From Arcuatula senhousia (Eukaryota > Mollusca > Bivalvia > Mytilida > Mytilidae): DNA of 64,000 bases. This document shows, piece by piece, positions 57,231 to 64,000 of the stretch. Location: assembly GCA_963971305.1 (NCBI GenBank), contig OZ020307.1, positions 63,609,702-63,673,701 on the forward strand, read 5' to 3'. Position 1 is the stretch's first letter; each line of letters opens with the position of its first letter. Under the pieces are notes generated by a model that saw nothing but the letters and a program-made list of their open reading frames with translations, was not told the origin of the DNA and searched no databases. The translations under genes and the position numbers were made by a program.

Positions 57231-60200
57231 TCAGTGAGAACTAAGGAATGCTAGATGACTCTTGTTGCACTTGTTTGCATAGTGACCTTTTTCTCCACAC
57301 TACAAAATAGAAATAGGATTTTTACAGAGATAATATATATTATAGCATTTGCAAGATTTTTAGCTAGATTTGAATTTGTGAGCCCCAATAAACAGGTTTA
57401 GAGTTATTGAGGACATCAGAGAATGTCACATACTGTGGTTTCATTATTATTTGTGGGGTATCAATTTTCATGGTTTTCATGGGTGGCCATGACCGACCAA
57501 ATTTGATACACAACGAAAAGGCATTATAACATTGATCTTCATTTTGCAAACTTTAGAACCACCAATTAAAGAATCCAAGATTTTGATGGAATTTATATGT
57601 TACATTATCCAATATTTTGTTGCTGATATGTTTCACAAAATGCAGCTTAAGGTTCATCTGTACCTTTCGTTAAAAATAGCCAAATTTTCTACCCATTTTT
57701 TAGTATATGCAGAACAAAAACTACATATAAAATAATAAAATAAAGCATAGCTGGACCTAGATATGGTAATTTCCGATTCAATTTCTATCAATTTTTCATT
57801 TTAAGTTCTTTAGAAATAAAGATCTCTTTTTTTTCTGTTCAGATTTTAAAATGAAAAAGGACAAACTATCCCTATTGTGCCTCACACATGAATCGAGGTG
57901 AACACTTTTAGTTAAATCCCTTATTGAAAGTTGCATGAAATTTGAGGCCACAAGAAAGGGTTAAAGTGATATTAGCCTGAAATCGGGTGTTTTTAAAAGC
58001 GGAGAAAAAAGAGATCTCTTAAATAAAGGACTTTTTCGGGATAAATTCAGAGAGAAAAGGTAAGAATTTTCAATATCTAGGTCCAGCTACACTTTATATT
58101 TCAATTTTATGTGTAGTTTTGGCTGTGCATATACTGGAAATAGATTAAAAATAACGCCATGTTTTAAAGAAAGGTACAGATGAACCTTAACAAATAAACA
58201 CTCCTATCATTCTAAAACATTCTCCTTAAAAAGTGGTGTTGTCTTTAAAATACAAATGTATGTTCTTTAGAGTGCTAAAGAAGATTCTTTCCAATGCTTC
58301 ATACATGTGCTAAGGTAATACACATTTGCTTAATCGTGAAAATATCATGATAAGACATGCACTAACATTAAGCCTGCTTATTGTTTCCTCAGATGGGTAT
58401 TTTTCAGAGCAAAGATTGTGTTAAAATTGTGTTAAAATACAGTTAGGTGTGCTTTGCTGATTGATGTTTAGTTGTATTATGTGTGTTTTTTGCACTTTTT
58501 TGTCTAGTGATTTTGTCTTAGCCTTTTTCAGATTCATGACATTGGAAATACTCACTAATTTCCTTCATTAGAATAAAAGTTTATACCTTGAAACATGTGA
58601 CTTGGTCTAATGGTCGCATAGGATTCCTGTAGTCTGGCATTGGCTTCACTGAACTAATCATACGTTCTTGGAGAGACTGTTAAAAGAAAATGTAAATGTT
58701 ATTGTTTACCTTACAAAAATAACACCTATTTCCTAGAAAAGATTCATCAGAAATAATTCGAAAATAGGAGATTTCACTAAAATTGTGAGAATGCTTCATA
58801 AAAAGTGGTTAAGAAGGAGTTTAAAATAAGAGAAGGATTTCCCCATCCTAGTAATCCAATAGCTCATAAAGTCCATATTTGCTATGCAAAACACCAAAAC
58901 TCGATAAGATCAACATTATGTCACAAATATTGAGTGAAAGTTTTATGAATATTCATTGAAGGTTCAGTCAGTCAATAAAAAAAGATGCAGAATAAACAAG
59001 GTTTAGACCATAAGTACAATTTTATACAAGTATACAACACTTAATTGATACTGCACGGTGCCTTTGGACAAGTGTGGATATCAGATTTAAGTGTTCCAGG
59101 GAGCTGCCATAAATGTTTTAATACATTTGAAAATAATTAATGTTTGCTTTTGCCTGCAAAAACGATATCAACCCCCGTTTTCCCTAGGAGTTCTAAGTTC
59201 AAAGATTCATAAACCCAACAAAAATTTGAAGATCAAAATTCTCTGGTAATATGCACAACTACATATGGATGTTTTGGATGATATGGTGACCTTCAAACAT
59301 ACCAAGTTTCTTTGAATTCTGTACAGAAGTTTTAGAGGAGTTGTGCTGACAAGATGAGAAAGGATATTCATAAAATTCAAAGTTCAAAGGGCCATTACTC
59401 CCACAAAAATTTGAAGATCGAAATTTTCTGGCATTAAGCACAACTACATATGGTTTCCTTACTATATACCAAGTTTCATTATATCTAGTTCAGTATATCA
59501 GAGGAGTTGTGCCGTCAAGATGATAAATGAGGATTTTCAGCAAAATTCTAATTTAAAGGGCCATAACTCCCACACAAATTGGAGGATAAAAATTTATGAT
59601 TATAGAAAAGCAGAAAATGAGAAATTAATCATAACATGTATTTACACGTTTTTCTTTTTTAAATTCTTAGTGTATTATACAAGCCTGTGTTTTTAAGATT
59701 TTCAGCCTGTATTTTACCTGTGTTTTTGAGATTTTGATCCTGTATTTTACCTTTAGGTTTTTGAGATTGAGGGCCTGTATTTTACCTAAAGGTTTTTATA
59801 CGACCGCAAAAAATTTGCGGACGTATTATGGTATGATGCTGTCGTCGTTGTCGTCGTCCTCGGTGTCTGTTAACTTTTAAGTGTTTCCACAATAACTCTA
59901 GTTCCAGTTATCCGATTGCTATGAAACTTTACAATGATGTTCCTTACCATAAAAGGATGAATGGGATTGATTTTGGGGGTCCCCCCATTTTTCGTTTAGA
60001 AATTAGAGGCCAAAAAAAGGGCCAAAAATACTCCTTTTTTGTTTGTTTCCACAATTACTTTAGTTCTAGTTATCCAATTGCTATGAAATTTGACAGTGAT
60101 GTTCCTTACCATACAAGGATGAATGGGATTGATTTTGGCGGTCCCCCCTTTTTTGGTTTCAAAATTAGGGGTCCAAAAGGGGCAAAAATTCAAATATTTT

Positions 60201-63012
60201 ACTTGTTTCCACCATAACTTTGGTCCTAGTTGGCCTATTGCTGTGAAATTTGGCAAGAATGTTTCTTACAATAAAAGAATGAACCTGATGATTTTTTGCG
60301 CCCCTTTTCCTCCGTTGTGTAAATAGGGGCCAAAAGGGGCCATAATAAAACCTTTTTTATTTGTGGTCCGATTTTGAAAATTTGTTTTGCATGTTTGTTC
60401 TTGTCAAATAGCGGATACAAAATTAAGAATTAATTTTTGCTGCCTCCCCCCTTTTTCCCCCCTATTAAGTAATTAGGGGCCAAATGGGGCCAAAATCGAA
60501 ACTTTTTTATTTGTAGTCCGATTTTGAAATTTTTTTTGCAAGTTTATTTTTGTCAAGTAGCGAATCCAAATTTGAGAATTTATTTTTGAAACCCCACCCC
60601 TTTTTCACCTGTTACGTAATAAGGGGCCAAAAGGGGCTGAAATCGAAACTTTTTTAATTCTTGTCCGATTTTGATAATTTTTTTGCAAGTTTATTCTTGT
60701 AAAGTAGCAGATATATTTTTGAATCCCCTTTTTTAACTGTTACGTTATTAGGGACCAAAAGGGGCCAAAATTGTAACTTTTTTATTTCTGGTCCAATTTT
60801 GAAAATTTTTTTTGCATGTTTGTTCTTGTCAAATAGCGAATACAAAATTAAGAATTAATTTTTGCAACCCCCCTTTTTCCCCCTATTACGTAATTAGGGG
60901 CCAAATAGGGCTTTTTTATTTGTGGTCCGATTTTGATTTTTTTTTTTTGCAAATTTATTCTTGTCAGGTAGCGATTCTAAATTTAAGAATAAATTTTTGG
61001 GCTGTAATAATAATTAAAAAAAAAATTTGTTCGATTTTTAATTTTTTCCCCAAACATTATTCTTTTAAAGAGTACATGTAGAATACAACATTCAAAATTT
61101 ATATTTTTACCCCCTGTGTCGAAAGTCCGTCAAAGAAGCATGTGTCAAAAACCTTTGTCAGTCCACCATGGTACAGGGTTCAACATGTTGCGGTCGTATC
61201 ATGCTGCGCTCGGCAAAGCTTTTTATTGAGATTGAGGGCCTGTATTTTGCCTCTAGATTTTTGAGATCTTTAGCTTGTATTTTCTATGAACATAAAGGTC
61301 TTTGGCCTGTATATAACCTGTGTGTTTTTGAGATCTTGAGCCTGAACTTTACCTGTGGGTTATTAAGATCTTGAGACTATAATTCACCTGTGCATGTTTA
61401 AGATTTTGAGCCTTTATGTTACCTGTGTGTTTTTGAGATCTTGGGCCTGTATTTCTATCTTGTTTCCATCTTGTACCCCAGTGGGTGGTCTGTCTTGGGG
61501 AACTTTAAAACAGCTGTTAGCTTTATGCCCCACTTCACCACACAGGTGACATGTGATTAAATTTCTCTTCATTACTTCTTTAGTATCATAGACAGGTAGC
61601 TCAAATCTAGGACTAAAAAGATAAATAAATATAAAGTATTTCACCAATGCTACAAACCCTGAGGGGGTTACTTCCTATATATTGGTATACAGGGACTTGC
61701 GGTAAATTCCAGAAGTAGTTTTGCAAGCACTGGTGCGAAGGGACTTAAACTAAAAAAAATGGTGCCAGTATAAATGGCATGGTTGAACAACAGCTAAGTA
61801 AGTAAAGTGACATTCCTCTGCTTTACTTTTTTTTAAATATATATTTTGTTTCTTCAATGTAGAATCCCATATACATCTACATATATTTAAACCATATTCT
61901 TTCATTTTTCATATCAATTGAATCATTGTGAATGTGAAACATTTTTTGACAGATGAAAAAAACACTAGGTGGGTCTTCAGTTTCAAACAAAACTTTTCAT
62001 GTATTTCAAAATAATACTTAATTATGATAATGTTGTCAAACCTTTTTCTCACAGATCAATTGTTTACTTGTACTTACTGCATGAATTTACACTTTGGACC
62101 ATCCAAACAAAATCCATTTAGATAACATTGACATAAAACTCTTCTTACATGTCTGTTTTTACAGTTTGGACCTGATAAATATAATTTTGCGTATATAAAA
62201 CATGTATCAAAATTTCGTCAAAAGCTAGACAGACATGGGGAAATGTGTCTGACTGAATCAAGTATCAGACAAAATTTGATTTGGTCATACAGAAAATTTG
62301 AAAAAAAAATTGTTGAACATATAGGAGAAACACCCAAATTGAAAAACTGAAATTTGGTCAGACAGATCCTAAATATACTGTATTTTGGCAAGTCCGCAAG
62401 AAAGCATATCCCTTAGTAGATTGATAAGAAGCAATTACAGTAAATTGGTCTCAAAGTATATATCTGATAGATCTTATCCTGTACTTTTCGCATTTACATA
62501 AATGTACAAAGAGGTAATAAAGAAATATGCAGCAAGCATACACTTTTTCCTCATCCCATTATTGACTATTCATAAATTTAGGGATTTCAAAGTTAAATCA
62601 TGTACACAAGTGTCTAAATTTTATAGCATGTCAATTCTAATTTATTTCTATAAAATAATGTCTTTAGATCAGAAAAAGAGCCCAAGACTTACAATAAATG
62701 CAGATGTGTCCAATTTTGTAGAGCCAACTTGTTTCGTACACTTTGTGTCATACCAAGAACCATAACTCCATCTTAGATATGGTGCATACATTGATACTAA
62801 CCGTGCCTACAAAAGCCTCTATCATACCAAGCACAGTCTTTTAATTTGGACGAACGATCTATATGTAGAAATGGGCATTCTTTGTTGTTAGTTATGGTGC
62901 ATACATTGATACTAACCGTGCCTACAAAAGCCTCTATCATACCAAGCACAGTCTTTTAATTTGGACGAAGGATCTATATGTAGAAATGGGCATTCTTTGT
63001 TGTTACATTCGC
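57231..63012 (-). CDS. CPSF4: CPSF4 / CPSF30 (Clipper) homologue, five 3' exons
   Basis: Predicted exons on the - strand are 63012-62917, 62171-62078, 61612-61477, 58676-58587 and 57299-57231, all with GT-AG junctions and one continuous frame ending HLAFLSSH-stop. The protein is the C-terminal half of the 30-kDa cleavage and polyadenylation specificity factor subunit, which binds the poly(A) signal in nuclear mRNA 3' processing. Visible are the end of CCCH finger 3 (NNKECPFLH), finger 4 (DCAWYDRGFCRHGPNCKNRH), finger 5 (CYLNGFCLDGPKCKFMH) and the family hallmark HPRFELP. Two CCHC knuckles follow: CHLCGEVGHKANSC and CFKCGEKGHYANKC. Two knuckles match Drosophila Clipper; vertebrate CPSF4 has one. 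Upstream exons for fingers 1-3 were not found by 64000. The gene is convergent with the AprA-family gene, with 857 bp between stops. Confidence 0.92.
57647..58190. mobile_element. TTAA-flanked element with about 115-bp inverted arms, in CPSF4 intron
   Basis: The left arm starts TTAAGGTTCATCTGTACC and the right arm ends with its complement (58173-58190). Pairing continues through 'agtatatgca', 'aaaactaca(t/c)ataaaa' and the 16-bp block AGCTGGACCTAGATAT (57749) / ATATCTAGGTCCAGCT. TTAA at both ends would fit a piggyBac-type target duplication, though the TIR start is not diagnostic. It lies between the last two CPSF4 exons. Confidence 0.75.
58925..59600. repeat. Intronic repeat, about 2.5 subunits of about 180 bp
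   Basis: 'aaaaatttgaagatc(a/g)aaat', 'gcacaactacatatgg', 'ataccaagttt', 'agaggagttgtgc' and 'gggccat(t/a)actccca' recur in order. It lies in the CPSF4 intron 61476-58677. Confidence 0.6.
59676..61455. repeat. About 33-bp minisatellite in CPSF4 intron, split by an insertion
   Basis: Units like 'cctgtattttacctgtgt' plus 'ttttgagatcttgag' occur at 59676-59799 and resume at 61220-61455. The interruption is the element at 59800-61219. The array ends about 20 bases beyond the donor of the CPSF4 exon at 61477. Confidence 0.75.
59800..61219 (+). mobile_element. Inserted element (family E) with TTTTTAT target duplication
   Basis: TTTTTAT flanks it at 59793-59799 and 61220-61226. Its start 'acgaccgcaaa' pairs with 'tgcggtcgtat' near the 3' end (about 61191-61201), and a small hairpin (ccgcaaaaaatttgcgg) lies at the 5' end. 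The interior is a decayed series of about 120-bp units: 'aggggccaaaaggggc', 'tttttatttgtggtccgatt' and 'gttcttgtcaaatagcg'. It is noncoding. The exact right boundary is uncertain. Confidence 0.65.
62778..63007 (-). repeat. 115-bp tandem duplication of a CPSF4 exon with its donor
   Basis: Unit A is 62778-62892 and unit B is 62893-63007. B lies within the real exon 63012-62917. A (exon-like part 62889-62802) keeps the frame and the CACG-GTTAGT donor but lacks the real acceptor and the first eight exon bases. A also has R in place of the conserved P after HID. A is probably a pseudoexon located in the intron just after B. Confidence 0.9.
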
Positions 63013-63289
63013 CTAAAATCAACCAGAAGAAAATATTGGATTATCAAAATATAAATACATTACAGGCATGACCATGATGACAGGTATTAATGATTATCCT
63101 TCCACAGCTTTTTAAGTATAGAGACTTAGAATGAATCGTACTACTTTCTAAGTTATTTTCTCTTTCTTTTGTAAAGATGAATAAGCACTAGCCGTCAGAG
63201 ATCCCGCTTGTACAAGTAAACAGATTTTAACTTCTATAGGTAAACTTTTAAAAGTTAAAATTGTCTCCCTTTTTTGACTTTCACTAATT

Positions 63290-63545
63290 TACTTGTGACA
63301 AAGCTTTCGTTTGTACTTGTCTTTTTGATGTTTGTGACTATTTTAGGACTGGATTTGAATTACATGTATGTGCATTTTATTTAGACCATGGGCCGATTGC
63401 AGAACCACAAGCAATGCCAAATGGCCTCGTTGAAGGCTTCTGGCGGTTGTCCATTGTGATTTTTCTAAACTGCCGCTTAATTGTGGGCTGTGTCACCTAC
63501 ACTTATTCCACATCTCATTATTTTCTATATTGTACAAGTAAAATG
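63290..63545 (+). repeat. Dispersed repeat (family A)
   Basis: Carries 'ggactggatttgaattaca', 'accatgggccgattgcagaa', 'aaatggcctcgttgaagg', 'ggcggttgtccattgtgat' and 'cacttattccacatctcatt'. It is the partner of the inverted copy at 5290-5640. Confidence 0.65.
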
Positions 63546-63584
63546 ATAGAAAATCATTCTTTTCTTAACCCTAGCCATGCGGGT

Positions 63585-63643
63585 CCCGTATATATACGGG
63601 ATGAGTAACGTCACGCTCACTGCGGATCCCGTATATATACGGG
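63585..63643. repeat. Pair of identical 16-bp palindromes
   Basis: CCCGTATATATACGGG occurs at 63585-63600 and 63628-63643, starting 43 bp apart, with 'taacgtcacg' between them. Both are preceded by a gcggg/gcgga triplet context. Function is unknown. Confidence 0.9.
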
Positions 63644-64000
63644 GTTGGAGGTCATTTGCCTTTCAACACCTTTTAAACCAATAAAAATGTATATATATCA
63701 TAAGAAAAGGTTATGGATAGTCATAGTAAGGGTTAATTATCCTTATCTAGCCATGACATTTACTTTCATTCATGATTTATATTTATCATGTGTATATGGC
63801 TAAAAGTATCATCAACCTTTACCAGATTGAGATTATCTGTTATCTTCAGTTAATTGAGAAATAATCAACATGTATTGTCCCAAGGGAGTAATTTTCAAAG
63901 GCCATGGCACCATGAAGACAGCCATGCACATCAGAAATTTTTAATGGACCATAGAACAGATGATGTAAACATTTCAAGAAAATTATCTGTTTGATTGTAA
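63644..64000. other. AT-rich sequence to window end
   Basis: No exon of the CPSF4 homologue or other gene was recognised here. Confidence 0.4.

Noticed and set aside
59921..60326. Overlapping open frames of 67-98 codons
   Set aside because: They lie within the internal units of the inserted family E element and have no motif.
62152..62171. Alternative acceptor at 62153 for the CPSF4 exon (aaaaacag)
   Set aside because: Using it would drop the GPNCKN part of CCCH finger 4. The acceptor at 62172 restores the complete finger in frame.

Overview
The window is metazoan nuclear DNA, most likely from a marine bivalve of the mussel type (Mytilus-like). The evidence is low GC content, long AT-rich intergenic stretches, intron-rich genes with GT-AG junctions, many short dispersed repeats with terminal inverted repeats, and about nine copies of a 360-bp repeat carrying a hammerhead ribozyme, which I associate with mussel genomes. 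The genus is inferred from general familiarity with such repeats; no search was run. A 100-N assembly gap lies at 10845-10944.

Left half (about 2-39 kb): a same-strand tandem family of otopetrin-like proton-channel genes with single-exon coding regions of about 500 codons and 12 hydrophobic segments. In order these are a decayed copy (2155-3556), an intact gene (7060-8571), a gene whose start is lost in the gap (10945-12420), an intact gene (17363-18868), a copy with one frameshift (25901-27380) and an intact gene (37401-38909). A short antisense remnant lies at 13778-13920. The third and fourth genes are recent duplicates that also share about 1 kb of 3' flank. In several copies a strong splice acceptor sits a few bases before the ATG, suggesting a 5'UTR intron. 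Between the genes are hammerhead-bearing repeats, a 3.4-kb 42-bp minisatellite (21605-24975), a 4-kb dispersed element with a nested pair of 694-bp repeats (29748-33838), and other repeats.

Right half (about 40-64 kb): a LINE reverse-transcriptase remnant, then two convergent multi-exon genes. On the + strand, 14 exons (42307-56374) join in frame to a 482-aa secreted AprA/PhoPQ-activated-pathogenicity-related (PqaA) family protein. On the - strand, five 3' exons (57231-63012) encode the C-terminal half of CPSF4/CPSF30 (Clipper), with CCCH fingers and two zinc knuckles. The 5' part of that gene is outside the window or was not found.

The most unusual observation is that both right-hand genes carry tandem duplications spanning an exon end plus its 5' splice site: three copies of AprA exon 2, two copies of a CPSF4 exon, and about 72 copies of a 61-bp unit made of the last 49-51 bases of AprA exon 7 plus its GTAAGTAT donor. 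The last fills a 4.6-kb intron with dozens of near-identical splice donors. The second notable feature is the arrays of hammerhead-containing 360-bp units, which resemble metazoan retrozymes.
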